From Paenibacillus silagei (lineage in GTDB: Bacteria; Bacillota; Bacilli; Paenibacillales; Paenibacillaceae): 64,000 nucleotides of DNA. Below the pieces are notes generated by a model, which saw only the letters and a program-made list of their open reading frames with translations, was not told the DNA's origin and made no database searches. The stretch is from positions 186,001 to 250,000 of the forward strand of contig NZ_JAGGLV010000007.1 of NCBI RefSeq assembly GCF_017874735.1, in the 5' to 3' direction. The position numbers were made by a program, and so were the translations under genes. Positions 28,021-37,369 of this stretch are shown one piece after another (positions within the stretch are counted from its first letter, which is position 1; each line of letters opens with the position of its first letter).

Positions 28021-29379
28021 TCAGCTTTGCCGGCTCTGCATGATCTCCTTGTAGACTTCGATGGCGTATGCCCGGGACCGCTTCAGATCCACAATGGCAT
28101 CTTCATCGGGCAGGTGGATGTCCTTATCAGACCAGTCTGCGCGTTCCGGCAGCCAGGTACGGATATAGCTGCCGCTCGGATCATGGGTCTGGGATTGGGT
28201 GACCGGATTCATCACCCGGAAATAGGGAGAGGCATCGAAGCCGAGCGAAGAGCTCCACAGCCAGCCGCCACGGTTCTGGGCGTTGTCGTAATCGCTTAGC
28301 TTCAGCCGGAAATAACGCTCGCCATAGATGAAGGGACAGCCTAGATTCTTCGTCAGGAACATGGCCGTTATCATCCGCAGCCGGTTAGGCATCCAGCCGG
28401 TTGCGTTCAACTGGCGCATAGCTGCATCGATGACCGGAATGCCGGTCCTTCCCTGAGCCCAGGCCTCGAAGTGCTGTGTCCCCAGCGCAGAGAGATCATA
28501 TACATTCTCATAATTGAAGAAATCCCGGTCCAGCCGTGCTTGACCCAGATAGAAATCCCTCCAGGCTAACTGTCTCAGCCAATCTTCGCCAATATCCTCT
28601 TCTTCAGTAAGTCTGCTATATAGTGTCCGTGCCGAGATCGCTCCCGTATTCAAATGCCTGCTGATCCGGCTGGTCCGTTCCTGCGCATAATGATCCCGGT
28701 TGACCTTGTAATCATTCAGATCCGCATGCAGGAAATTCTCAAACACATGATCCGGGTTCATCTGCTCTGCGGCGGGAGCCAGCGCTGTAAGCTCCCGGGC
28801 AATCGCTTCGGGAAGCTGGAAGGCGTCTGCGAGCTGCGGGTGAAGAGCAACGGTTCGCAGACTACTTAGCCCGGCAGCGTACGGCGGCCGAAACCGCTGA
28901 GCGAGAAAAGCACGCCAGCGGCGGTAGAAGGGAGTAAACACCTTGAACGGCTCACTCCGGCCGCACCAGTCCATGAATGCTTCCAGATCACAGAGCATGC
29001 TGTCATGCCGGGCATGGAACCGGAGGTTCAGCGCATAGGCGGTATCCTGCAGGAGCCGGTCTCTGGTGAGCGCATAAGGGGTATAATCCGCATGGATGCT
29101 GACTTCCTGGATAGGATGTACCCCGGCCAGACGCTGTAAGATCGCCTCCGGCTCTCCATATAGGAGATGTAGCAGCTTACCTTGTTTCGCATATTCCTGC
29201 TGAAGACGGGCAACATGCTGAAGGAAATTCTGTCCGCTATGCTCCAGATAACGCTTATTCCGGAGCAGGAACGGCTCCAGTATTAATACATGCAGCGAGT
29301 CTTCCTGCGCTGAAGCTATGGCATCGAAGGCCGGCAGATCAGAAGTCCGCAGGTCCTTGCGGTGTATGAATAGAATCAT
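28021..29379 (-). CDS. phr: Deoxyribodipyrimidine photo-lyase (DNA photolyase)
   Basis: The 452-residue flavoprotein repairs UV-induced pyrimidine dimers with blue light. It opens with FIHRKDLRTSDLPAFDA, the photolyase N-terminal alpha/beta domain. The C-terminal FAD-binding domain contains LAWRDFYL, GIPVIDAAMRQLNATGWMPNRLRM and NRGGWLWSSSLGFDASPYFRVMNP, the usual class I signature with the electron-relay tryptophans. Length and order match class I CPD photolyases. It ends 33 bases from the convergent ABC permease. The MepB-like gene lies 34 bases upstream on the same strand, so the two may be cotranscribed. No photoreceptor-type extension is present, so a cryptochrome is less likely. Confidence 0.95.
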   Translation of the reverse strand: MILFIHRKDLRTSDLPAFDAIASAQEDSLHVLILEPFLLRNKRYLEHSGQNFLQHVARLQQEYAKQGKLLHLLYGEPEAILQRLAGVHPIQEVSIHADYTPYALTRDRLLQDTAYALNLRFHARHDSMLCDLEAFMDWCGRSEPFKVFTPFYRRWRAFLAQRFRPPYAAGLSSLRTVALHPQLADAFQLPEAIARELTALAPAAEQMNPDHVFENFLHADLNDYKVNRDHYAQERTSRISRHLNTGAISARTLYSRLTEEEDIGEDWLRQLAWRDFYLGQARLDRDFFNYENVYDLSALGTQHFEAWAQGRTGIPVIDAAMRQLNATGWMPNRLRMITAMFLTKNLGCPFIYGERYFRLKLSDYDNAQNRGGWLWSSSLGFDASPYFRVMNPVTQSQTHDPSGSYIRTWLPERADWSDKDIHLPDEDAIVDLKRSRAYAIEVYKEIMQSRQS

Positions 29380-29413
29380 AGATGTAGTTCCTTTCCGATG
29401 CAGGTGTGATCTG

Positions 29414-29944
29414 TTAAATTCTAAACGGTATGGCTGGCAGATACAACTGGGTTAACCCCTGCATATGGTGAAGGTTCATGGGATCAACTATTCCAAAATA
29501 AGGGAGCTGCCACTTCTGTGTTGCTAAAGCCTGCTTATTGGTTACGGTATCCCAGGCTGGATATACCCGTATCGCCATTTTTCCCGGTGTATGATCGGTT
29601 GCCAGCACGCCATGCATTTTCAGTAGGTCCTTCGGAAAGACAAACTGTCCAAGCTCCCCGCTGACAGGATGGAAGGTGTTAATGACCAGCAAATCAGGGG
29701 CATCGGCATAGGTGAAGGCCTGGTTTTTACGCCCGGCATTTTTTTCCCACATCGCGACAAATTGACCGGTCTTCGTGGGGGTGATTTTGGCAACCCGAAA
29801 CCGGACAGAAAGATCACCCAGTTGAAATAGACCGGCTCCATATTCGGCGTTCTGTGTTTCTTCACGTATGGAAGCGACAGTTAAGCGGGCCGGTGCGTAC
29901 AATGCTTCATTTATATAAGCTAACGTGGTATGAAATTTATTCAT
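29414..29944 (-). CDS. MepB-family protein
   Basis: The 176-residue protein resembles the MepB family, named from the S. aureus mepRAB drug-resistance locus, where the role of MepB is undefined. Recognisable stretches are EEQNAEYGAGLFQLGD-like N-terminal block, RVAKITPTKTGQFVAMWEK, FVFPKDLLKMHGVL and GKMAIRVYPAWD. No signal peptide or membrane segment is present. ATG 29944 follows GAAGGG. It sits upstream of the photolyase on the same strand, so a shared transcript is likely. No mepA or mepR gene is near. The function is unknown. Confidence 0.85.
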   Translation of the reverse strand: MNKFHTTLAYINEALYAPARLTVASIREETQNAEYGAGLFQLGDLSVRFRVAKITPTKTGQFVAMWEKNAGRKNQAFTYADAPDLLVINTFHPVSGELGQFVFPKDLLKMHGVLATDHTPGKMAIRVYPAWDTVTNKQALATQKWQLPYFGIVDPMNLHHMQGLTQLYLPAIPFRI

Positions 29945-30007
29945 AGTCTGTCCCTTCTTCCATAGAGAGGCTGATGCTGTTTCTACTATAGATACTATCA
30001 GGGAAAT

Positions 30008-30047
30008 CGGCCTGAAGGAAATTTTCCGGTAGTCGGTCAGGTTTTTT
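30008..30047 (+). other. Terminator-like hairpin upstream of the serine hydrolase gene
   Basis: CCTGA and TCAGG close a hairpin whose inside contains GGAAATTTTCC, followed by TTTTTT. No plus-strand gene lies just upstream, so it may be a leader attenuator of the gene at 30106. Confidence 0.4.
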
Positions 30048-30105
30048 GTTAGAATTAGGAAGGCAACAGCAACAGGATTTTACTTGACTAAAGGAGAGGT
30101 CTTAT

Positions 30106-32031
30106 TTGTTGAAAAGAACGTTCACAATCATACTCTCGGCACTATTGCTGCTATCGGGCGGTATTACAGCATTTGCCGCAGAGCAAGGCAGCACTGGAGC
30201 AGGTGGAGCTACCCCATCCGGCATACCGTTGACCGGTTTGGAAGCTTTTGTAGATGAATATGTAAAAGAGTACATAGGAAAGCAGACCGTAGGTGCGTCC
30301 GTTGTCATGGTGAAGGATGGGCAGGTCGTGCTGTCCAAGGGGTACGGCTACGCCGACGTGGAACAACAGAGCCCCGTCTCTCCGGATACGGTCATGGAAT
30401 GGGGCTCTATCAGCAAGCTCGCCGTATGGACATCCGTAATGCAACTGGCTGAGCAGGGCAAACTGGATCTGAATGAAGATATCCGTAAGCTTTTGCCGGA
30501 GCATTTCCTGACCAAGCTGGAGTATGACGAGCCGATCACCATGCTGCAGCTGATGAACCACAATGCCGGATTTGAAGAGTATATGTTCGATATGGCTTAC
30601 CAGTCGCCTGAGGAAGTGCGGTCACTGGAAGAAGGTCTGAAGCTGGCTCAGCCGGCACAGATCTACAGACCGGGAGAGGTAGTCGCTTATTCGAACTACG
30701 GCAACTCACTTGCTGCCTATATTGTGGAGAGAATCAGCGGGCAGCCTTATCATGAATACGTCCAGCAGCATATTTTTGAGCCGCTGGGCATGAAGCATTC
30801 CATTGCGTATTCCGTGGTGGAAGACCGCCCGGAACTGCTGAAGCTCAAGGGCAAAGGGTATTTCTTCGCCGGACAAGGCTCCTTCAAACAAGGCTCATGG
30901 AATTATATGTCCATGTACCCGAACGGCGGAAATAACGGGACTGCGGAGGATCTGGCCAAGTTCGCCATGGCCTTCATGCCCGCAGCCGGAGAGCAATCCC
31001 CGCTGTTTCAGAAGTCCGGTACGCTTGGTACGATGCTGACCCGGAGTCATTCTGCTGCAGAAGGCATGCCGGGCATCGCCCACGGGTTCTGGGAGTATCC
31101 CGGGGCACACCGGACGCTGGGACATGGCGGGAACACGATTGCTTTTGCCACCAACCTTATGCTTGTGCCTGAAGACCGGTTTGCAGTTGTGATTATGACG
31201 AACCAGGCGGGCGAATCCCACATTGTACATGGTCTGACCAAAGAGGTAGTGGGGCAGAGAGCACAGACGGAGGCAGCGGTTCTGCCGGACGTGTCAGAGG
31301 TGGAAGGCCGATTCGTCGCGGCGCGCCGTCCCGGCCATGGCTTCATGAAGCTGTTCCCATATCTGACGATGATGAAGCTTGAGCCTCAGGGAGCAGATCA
31401 GCTTCAGGTGTCACTTGCCGGGATGAGCGGAAGCTATAAGCAGGTTGAGCCTTACCTCTATGAGAAGACGGGCGGAGATTCAGGGCTGGATGCCTGGCCG
31501 ATGCTGTATGCCACAATGAAGGACGGGAAGGTAGAGGCTGTCTCGGTGTACACCTCCGATTATCTGCCGCTGTCTCCGGGCCGGTCCATGCCGTTACTAA
31601 TTCTAAGTGCAGCACTTGCGGGACTGGCGATAATCTATTTCGTAATTGCTCCGTTTGTGTGGCTGGTACAGATGCTTCTGGGCAAAAGGAGAGCACAGCG
31701 TAACCGTCCTGCACCCCGATCCGCCAACCGGAAGCTGACGGCCGGACTGACCTTAACCGGTACCGGTCTGGTGGTGAACAATCTGGTGCTGGCCTTACGG
31801 ATGCTTAGCAACAATGAACGTGCCTATGCGGAGGTGTATCCGCAGATAATAGTGAATATTGGGCTAACCGGACTGGCTGCACTGCTTATCGCTGCGCTGT
31901 TTCTAACCAGGAAGAGGCACCTGACTCCGTCGCCTGCTTCAACGGCCCGTTATCCTTGGTCTGTCATCGTGCCCATGGTGATGATGGCAATTCTGCTGGC
32001 CCAGCTTGTATTCTGGGAGTTCTACAGTTAA
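30106..32031 (+). CDS. Membrane-bound serine hydrolase of the beta-lactamase/class C family
   Basis: The 641-residue protein has a signal peptide (about residues 1-24), a serine beta-lactamase-like domain (about 35-370) and a C-terminal half with four hydrophobic segments. The catalytic motifs are SISK (SxxK, in WGSISKL), YSN (YxN, in VAYSNYGN) and GHGG in place of KTG. This pattern is shared by class C beta-lactamase relatives, D-aminopeptidases and esterases such as PbpE-like proteins, so the true substrate is not certain; peptidoglycan peptides or ester antibiotics are candidates. The start is TTG 30106 or 30109 behind AAAGGAGAGG. The gene stands alone and converges on the accessory secA, with a terminator between them. 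Confidence 0.88.
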   Translation: MLKRTFTIILSALLLLSGGITAFAAEQGSTGAGGATPSGIPLTGLEAFVDEYVKEYIGKQTVGASVVMVKDGQVVLSKGYGYADVEQQSPVSPDTVMEWGSISKLAVWTSVMQLAEQGKLDLNEDIRKLLPEHFLTKLEYDEPITMLQLMNHNAGFEEYMFDMAYQSPEEVRSLEEGLKLAQPAQIYRPGEVVAYSNYGNSLAAYIVERISGQPYHEYVQQHIFEPLGMKHSIAYSVVEDRPELLKLKGKGYFFAGQGSFKQGSWNYMSMYPNGGNNGTAEDLAKFAMAFMPAAGEQSPLFQKSGTLGTMLTRSHSAAEGMPGIAHGFWEYPGAHRTLGHGGNTIAFATNLMLVPEDRFAVVIMTNQAGESHIVHGLTKEVVGQRAQTEAAVLPDVSEVEGRFVAARRPGHGFMKLFPYLTMMKLEPQGADQLQVSLAGMSGSYKQVEPYLYEKTGGDSGLDAWPMLYATMKDGKVEAVSVYTSDYLPLSPGRSMPLLILSAALAGLAIIYFVIAPFVWLVQMLLGKRRAQRNRPAPRSANRKLTAGLTLTGTGLVVNNLVLALRMLSNNERAYAEVYPQIIVNIGLTGLAALLIAALFLTRKRHLTPSPASTARYPWSVIVPMVMMAILLAQLVFWEFYS

Positions 32032-32106
32032 GTAGCAGGGGAAGGGCGGAACCGCATTAGTAAACGAGGAGTAACTTTTCCATTTCAATTTATATAGTCC
32101 TTAATC

Positions 32107-32146
32107 AAACGGCTAGGCCATCCTCCTAAGGACGGCCTAGCCGTTT
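32107..32146. terminator. Two-way terminator between convergent serine hydrolase and secA2
   Basis: AAACGGCTAGGCC pairs with GGCCTAGCCGTTT (13 bp) around a loop, with A/T ends on both sides. Confidence 0.85.
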
Positions 32147-32169
32147 CCACTTCTGCAATATGAGCCCTA

Positions 32170-34458
32170 TTAGTATTTCGGTTGCTTAATGAAGGGGGAT
32201 AGTACCTTCTGTGCAAAGGGACGAAGCCAAAAAGCTACAACGGTCGTTCCCGTCCATGAGCTGCGCTTATTCTGTAGATATTGATCATTAATGATATAAG
32301 TCCGGGTCGAAGCAGGGCTCCTAAGGCCCAGCCGTTCCCATTCAGCCGGATCATTGGACCCTCCAAGCCTGACCAGCATCGCCTCTTCCGCACGGTTGAT
32401 CTTGCCCGGGATCTGATCGAACGCTCCGGTAATCTGTGTATGAAATTCATCGATCGGGCTGCGGCTGGCGATGCTCTCCAGGTGAATGCCTTCGCGGAGA
32501 TAGGAGACGAAGGCCAGATGGTCAGCCCAGCATTCATCGATATAGAATAGCCGTACCCGCTGCTCCGCAGGGCTCATCGGCTGCTCGCCCAGCAGAATGC
32601 TGAGCCGCTCTGCGTAGAGAATCCGCCGCTGGTCCTCGATCATATCCGAATAACGGTTCAGCTCGTTATGGATATCGAAGTTCTGACTCATTACAATTTG
32701 CTGAATACTTGCGATTTTACGGCCAAGCAAAGGCTCTTCAATAGCTTCCTGCTGTCTGACCGCATGGGCTGGGGTAGGGGAGCTGAAGCGGCGCATCAGA
32801 TCGTCTTCCAGACTGACATAGAAGACAGAAGCCCCCGGGTCGCCCTGGCGGCCGGAACGCCCGCGAAGCTGGTTGTCAATCCGTACGCTTTCGTTCACAT
32901 GGGTGCCAATGACATATAAGCCGCCGAGCCGGGCGACAGCGTCTGCCTGTACCGGATCACCGCCGCCGAGCCGGATATCGACACCGCGTCCCGCCATATT
33001 CGTTGAGACCGTTACGGCGCCCAGTTCTCCGGCTCTGGCGATAATATCAGCTTCCTCAGCATCATTCTTCGCATTCAGCACCTGAGCGGGAACCCCGGCA
33101 GCCGCAAGCTCCGCAGCCAGCATGTCCGACTCCTCAACACTTGCGGTCCCGATCAGAATGGGACGGCCCTCCCTGTGAATAGAGGAGATGTCCTGCACGA
33201 GCGCCTGATATTTGGCTTCCTTGTGCGTGTAGATCCGGTGCGGGTAATCGGTCCGGATGTTCAGCCGGTTCGGCGGAATCTGTACCACCTGCAGAGCATA
33301 GATATCCTTGAATTCCATAGCGGAGGCACAGGCTGTAGCCGTCATTCCGCAGATTTCAGGATATAGGCTAATGAAGTGTTGAATAGTGATCGTACCGAGT
33401 ATTTTCCCGCCTGCGGTCCATTTCAGTCCTTCCTTCGCTGTCAAAGCCGCTTGTAGCCCGTCCGGCAAATAACGGTTCTCTGCCACGCGTCCTGTATACT
33501 CTTCGATCAGCTCGATAGCACCGCCACGGACGATATAATCAATATCCTTCGTTAATAAGGTCTCCACATGCAGTGCACAATTCAGTGAGGTTAGCAGCTG
33601 ACTATTCCGGCTATCATAGAGATTACCGCATCCCAGCAACTCTTCTACTTTGGCAGCACCCGCATCGTTCAGGTATACGTTCCGCTGGAATTCGTCATAA
33701 TCGTAATGCTCTCCAGCCAGCAGCTGCCGGGCCAGATCCGCGTATCGCATGCCGTCGCTATGGCTGACCTCAGATTCTCCGCTGATTACAAGCGGTACCC
33801 GCGCTTCATCAAGCAGCAAGGAATCGGCTTCGTCCACGATGACGTAGTGGAAAGGGCGGTGTACCGTAGCGGCTTCCGTGAGCGCAATGGTATCTCGCAA
33901 GTAATCGAACCCTGCTTCTTTTGCCGTAACATAGGTGATATCGCTCCTGTAGGCAGCCCGTTTCTCAGTCAGACTCATGCCCGCTTGAACCGAATCCACC
34001 GATAGTCCCAGGAAGCGGTAAATGGGACCCATCCACTGCGCATCCCGCCGGGCCAGATAATCATTGAAGGTCAGCACATGAACGCCTTTGCCGGTCAGCG
34101 CATTCAGATAGGCCGGCATTACGGCTGAGAGGGTTTTGCCCTCACCGGTGTACTGCTCGATCAGCATTCGTTCATGCAGGGCGATCCCGGCCATGATCTG
34201 GACATCATAAGGCTGTAAGCCGAGTGTTCTTGAGGCAGCCTCACAGACTAATGAATAGGCATTGACAAGCAGCTCGTCCAGAGCTATGCCGGATTGGGCA
34301 GCTTGCTGGAGCCGGAAGGACTCCTCCTGAAGCTTGGTGTCATCCCATGCCTGCAAATTCCGTGTGCGGATTTGCTCCGTTTTGTCACGATAGGCTTTAA
34401 GCATATTTCGGTTATCGTATTCTCTGAAACGCTGCACGAATTTAGCGGCTATATTCAT
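32170..34458 (-). CDS. secA2: Accessory SecA-type preprotein translocase ATPase (SecA2-like)
   Basis: The product (762 residues from ATG 34458) is a SecA ATPase, which drives proteins across the membrane. The N-terminal motor has GEGKT (Walker A, about 105-109) and DEAD (about 209-212). The preprotein cross-linking region and second RecA domain follow, including TNMAGRGVDIRLGGGD and QLRGRSGRQGDPG. It lacks the C-terminal Zn-binding SecB-contact domain of the housekeeping SecA and is shorter, so it is an accessory copy. No secY2, Asp or adhesin gene is nearby, so the usual accessory-Sec export cluster is not present here. The reading frame extends to 34503, but ATG 34458 has a better upstream site (GGGGAGTG). 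It may export a subset of surface proteins, such as the SLH protein, but that is only a guess. Confidence 0.85.
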   Translation of the reverse strand: MNIAAKFVQRFREYDNRNMLKAYRDKTEQIRTRNLQAWDDTKLQEESFRLQQAAQSGIALDELLVNAYSLVCEAASRTLGLQPYDVQIMAGIALHERMLIEQYTGEGKTLSAVMPAYLNALTGKGVHVLTFNDYLARRDAQWMGPIYRFLGLSVDSVQAGMSLTEKRAAYRSDITYVTAKEAGFDYLRDTIALTEAATVHRPFHYVIVDEADSLLLDEARVPLVISGESEVSHSDGMRYADLARQLLAGEHYDYDEFQRNVYLNDAGAAKVEELLGCGNLYDSRNSQLLTSLNCALHVETLLTKDIDYIVRGGAIELIEEYTGRVAENRYLPDGLQAALTAKEGLKWTAGGKILGTITIQHFISLYPEICGMTATACASAMEFKDIYALQVVQIPPNRLNIRTDYPHRIYTHKEAKYQALVQDISSIHREGRPILIGTASVEESDMLAAELAAAGVPAQVLNAKNDAEEADIIARAGELGAVTVSTNMAGRGVDIRLGGGDPVQADAVARLGGLYVIGTHVNESVRIDNQLRGRSGRQGDPGASVFYVSLEDDLMRRFSSPTPAHAVRQQEAIEEPLLGRKIASIQQIVMSQNFDIHNELNRYSDMIEDQRRILYAERLSILLGEQPMSPAEQRVRLFYIDECWADHLAFVSYLREGIHLESIASRSPIDEFHTQITGAFDQIPGKINRAEEAMLVRLGGSNDPAEWERLGLRSPASTRTYIINDQYLQNKRSSWTGTTVVAFWLRPFAQKVLSPFIKQPKY

Positions 34459-34617
34459 AGACAGTTCACTCCCCGTTCTCCCAACTACTAATATGAACGT
34501 CATCGGGCTACTTTACCTGTATATTATAGTCCATTACTGTTTCGGTTTACCAATGTATGGATTATAAGCTCCTGAGACAAGTATTAGCCGGATAGAATAG
34601 GGGAGGGTAAGCGGCCT

Positions 34618-35391
34618 TTAGGCACTCAGCCCGCCGTCTACCGGCAGGATGACCCCTGTTACGAAGGAGGCTTGATCACTAAGTAACCAGGCCGCAGCCT
34701 GTGCGATTTCTATGGGTTCAGCCGGACGCCGGAGGGGCGTTTTGGCACTGATTTGCTCGATAATCTCAGGATTGATGGAGACCCATTGTTGAATCATATC
34801 TGTCATAGTTGTGCCGGGGGCGATGGCATTGACCCGAATGCCCGCTGGTCCGTATTCGATGGCAGCTGTTTGCGTGAGGCTGTTAACTCCGCGTTTGGAG
34901 GCGCCGTAGGCACCCAAGCCGGGATTACCCTTTAAGCTGCCGACACTGCTGGTATTCACAATTGCCCCTGATCCGGAGGTCTGCAACATTGCCGTAATCT
35001 GGGCCTTCATGCACAGCCAGACTCCTTTATAGTTTACAGACTGAATCAGGTCGAAATCCTCTTCTTTCTCATCGACCAAAGAGGATATGGTGACTCCGAT
35101 ACCAGCGTTGTTGAAAGCGGCGTTAAGCCGGCCATACCGCCTTACTGTGGCGTTGACCGCTTCCCCAGCGCCACCCGCTTCGGCCAGATCGGCTGTGAAA
35201 TATTCCGCCTGTCCTCCGGCTGCCGTAATCTCATCTTTGAGTGAACGCAGCTCAGATTCTGTCCGTGAGACGAGCATCACCGAGGCGCCCTGCATGGCAA
35301 AACACTTTGCTGCCGCAGCCCCGATCCCCCGTCCGGCACCCGTAATCATTACCACCTTGTCCTTCAATAATTGTCCCGAATCATTTGTCAT
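34618..35391 (-). CDS. Short-chain dehydrogenase/reductase
   Basis: The 257-residue NAD(P)-dependent enzyme has the SDR cofactor motif TGAGRGIG, NNAG, and the catalytic YGASK (Y and K) with an upstream Ser (NTSSVG). It is close to glucose 1-dehydrogenase and 3-oxoacyl-ACP-type reductases; the substrate is unclear. ATG 35391 follows AAGGAGA. It is divergent from an XRE/MmyB-type regulator with a 127-base gap, an arrangement seen often, so that regulator probably controls it. Confidence 0.92.
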   Translation of the reverse strand: MTNDSGQLLKDKVVMITGAGRGIGAAAAKCFAMQGASVMLVSRTESELRSLKDEITAAGGQAEYFTADLAEAGGAGEAVNATVRRYGRLNAAFNNAGIGVTISSLVDEKEEDFDLIQSVNYKGVWLCMKAQITAMLQTSGSGAIVNTSSVGSLKGNPGLGAYGASKRGVNSLTQTAAIEYGPAGIRVNAIAPGTTMTDMIQQWVSINPEIIEQISAKTPLRRPAEPIEIAQAAAWLLSDQASFVTGVILPVDGGLSA

Positions 35392-35518
35392 GTTGATTCT
35401 CCTTTTCCCTATATATATTGATATCCTTGATCACTTTGAGTATACTTTGGCTATTGTTTTGGGAGGAGAGCCTTCTTAATGGTAGGCTTACGAGTGACAG
35501 GATAAGGGGGCTGCTTAG

Positions 35519-36355
35519 TTGAATGATAGTGAACGCCGTTTAGCCTTAGGGAATTTTCTGCGAAAAGCAAGATCCTCAATCTCTCCGCATGATGTCGGAC
35601 TGTCTGCCGGGGGCCGCCGCCGGACACAAGGTTTACGCCGCGAAGAAGTTGCTCAACTCGCCAGTATAGGTCTTTCATGGTATACGCGGCTTGAGCAGGG
35701 ACGTGATATCAGTCCTTCAGTGGGTGTGCTGGAGAGTCTGGCTTCGGCCCTTAAGCTAACCCCCAATGAGCGTCGGCATCTTTTTCTACTGTCAGGAGAG
35801 TCACTACCGCCTCAAATGACTGCTGCTGAAGAGAAGATCAGCCCGTCTGTCCAGATGATGCTGGACGAATTCAATCCGAATCCTGCTTATGTAATCGGGA
35901 GGAGGTATGATTTTCTAGCCTGGAATGCTGCAGCAGAAGCCGTATTTACGATTAGCCGGCCGTCACCTCCGCATGATCACAATCTGATGTGGCGCCAGTT
36001 CACCGACCCTGTCTGGAGGGAGGGTTCAGAGGATTGGCATGATGTCTCCCAGAGAATTGTAGCCGAGTTCCAGACATCGCGAGCCCGTTATCTGGAGGAT
36101 GTTTCATTTAACCAATTAATTGCTGATCTTAAGAATGTAAGCTCAGATTTCGCAAGGATGTGGCAGGGGCACGAGGCGCCGAGCAGCCTTGACGGCTACA
36201 AGAAGCTGTATCACCCTGAGCTTGGAGTATTGGAGTTTGAACATATTACCCTCCAGTTCCCTAATGATCCAGATCAGCGGATTATGCTCTATTTGCCGGA
36301 TACGGCTACGAAATCCCGTTTGGAGCGGGAGTTGATGGCAAGCAAAAGTAATTAA
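35519..36355 (+). CDS. XRE-family regulator with MmyB-like ligand-binding domain
   Basis: The 278-residue protein has an N-terminal helix-turn-helix (about 8-80: RREEVAQLASIGLSWYTRLEQG, then VGVLESLASALKLTPNERRHLFLLSG) and a C-terminal PAS-like domain of the MmyB type (about 105-270: PAYVIGRRYDFLAWNAAAEAVF, then LNLMWRQF-like and DARYLEDVSF-like stretches). MmyB-type domains bind small hydrophobic ligands. Together with the divergent SDR gene this suggests a substrate-responsive repressor of that oxidoreductase. The start is TTG 35519 behind AAGGGGG. Confidence 0.9.
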   Translation: MNDSERRLALGNFLRKARSSISPHDVGLSAGGRRRTQGLRREEVAQLASIGLSWYTRLEQGRDISPSVGVLESLASALKLTPNERRHLFLLSGESLPPQMTAAEEKISPSVQMMLDEFNPNPAYVIGRRYDFLAWNAAAEAVFTISRPSPPHDHNLMWRQFTDPVWREGSEDWHDVSQRIVAEFQTSRARYLEDVSFNQLIADLKNVSSDFARMWQGHEAPSSLDGYKKLYHPELGVLEFEHITLQFPNDPDQRIMLYLPDTATKSRLERELMASKSN

Positions 36356-36357
36356 AA

Positions 36358-36408
36358 AAACAAGCGGTCTTCAGACAAGGCGGATGGCCTTCCGAAGATC
36401 GCTTGTTT
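36358..36408. terminator. Bidirectional terminator between the MmyB-type regulator and the ABC importer
   Basis: AAACAAGCGGTCTTC pairs with GAAGATCGCTTGTTT (one G-T wobble) around a 19-base loop. A runs on one side and T runs on the other give U tracts in both directions. Confidence 0.88.
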
Positions 36409-36428
36409 ATGTGCAGAGCTTTTTACAA

Positions 36429-37352
36429 TTAGCCTTTTACCCCGCCGACAACCATCCCTTTAACGAAATACTTCTGCAGGAACGGATAGACGATGATAAT
36501 CGGTACACTCGCTACAATGGTCATCGTTGCACGGATAGAGGTCGGTGTAACAGTCGCTTTATTGCCCTGCGCGTTCGCAAAGGCATCGGCTGCCGAGGAG
36601 CTGGACATCGCGGTGTTGGATGTTGACAGCATCTTCATCAGCTCGTATTGCAGCGTACTCAGGCTTGGCGTGGAGGAGTTGTACAGGAAGACGTCAAACC
36701 ATGAATTCCACTGATAGACCGCTACGAACAGGGAGACGGTAGCCAGCGCCGGAACGGTCAGCGGAAGCACAATGCGCGAGAAGGTGATGAAGTCGCCTGC
36801 GCCGTCGATTTTGGCCGATTCCATCAGTCCCTCAGGCAGTGCCTCAATGAAGGAGCGGATGACGATCATATTAAATACGCCGATGATGCCCGGAATGATA
36901 TAGACCCAGAAGCTGTTCAGCATGTTCAGCTCTTTGATCAGCAGGTAGCCTGGAATCAGACCGCCGCTGAAGTACATGGTGAAAATAAACGTGACGGACA
37001 CAAACTTCTTCAGCTTATATTCCGGACGGCTTACCGTATAGGCCAGCATCGCTGTACAGAATACGGAGACCACAGTGCCGATTACCGTCCGTGCTGCAGA
37101 GACAAACGTTGAAAAGAAGATGTTGGATTCACTGAATACATACTCGAAGTTGCGCAGCGTCCATTCACGAGGCCAGATATAAATATCCCCGCGGACAGAG
37201 TCATTCGCTTCATTGAACGATAGAGCAAACATATTCAGGAACGGATAGAGGGTAACAATGACCAAGAGAATCATGAAGATCGTATTGCATATATCGAAGA
37301 TTCGGTCACCCAACGAAGAATTCCGGTATGAATTGGTTTTGGATTTAGCCAT
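36429..37352 (-). CDS. Sugar ABC transporter permease (LplC/YtcP-like)
   Basis: The 307-residue membrane protein is the second permease of a CUT1 sugar importer. It has six predicted helices and the cytoplasmic coupling motif EALPEGLMESAKIDGAGDFITFSRIVLPL (EAA loop). ATG 37352 follows AAGGAGG. It is the last gene of the operon binding protein - LplB-like permease - this permease, with 17 bases between the two permeases. No ATPase gene is present, as usual for these systems, which share an MsmX-type ATPase. Confidence 0.93.
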   Translation of the reverse strand: MAKSKTNSYRNSSLGDRIFDICNTIFMILLVIVTLYPFLNMFALSFNEANDSVRGDIYIWPREWTLRNFEYVFSESNIFFSTFVSAARTVIGTVVSVFCTAMLAYTVSRPEYKLKKFVSVTFIFTMYFSGGLIPGYLLIKELNMLNSFWVYIIPGIIGVFNMIVIRSFIEALPEGLMESAKIDGAGDFITFSRIVLPLTVPALATVSLFVAVYQWNSWFDVFLYNSSTPSLSTLQYELMKMLSTSNTAMSSSSAADAFANAQGNKATVTPTSIRATMTIVASVPIIIVYPFLQKYFVKGMVVGGVKG

Positions 37353-37369
37353 TACTTGTGTCCTCCTTT

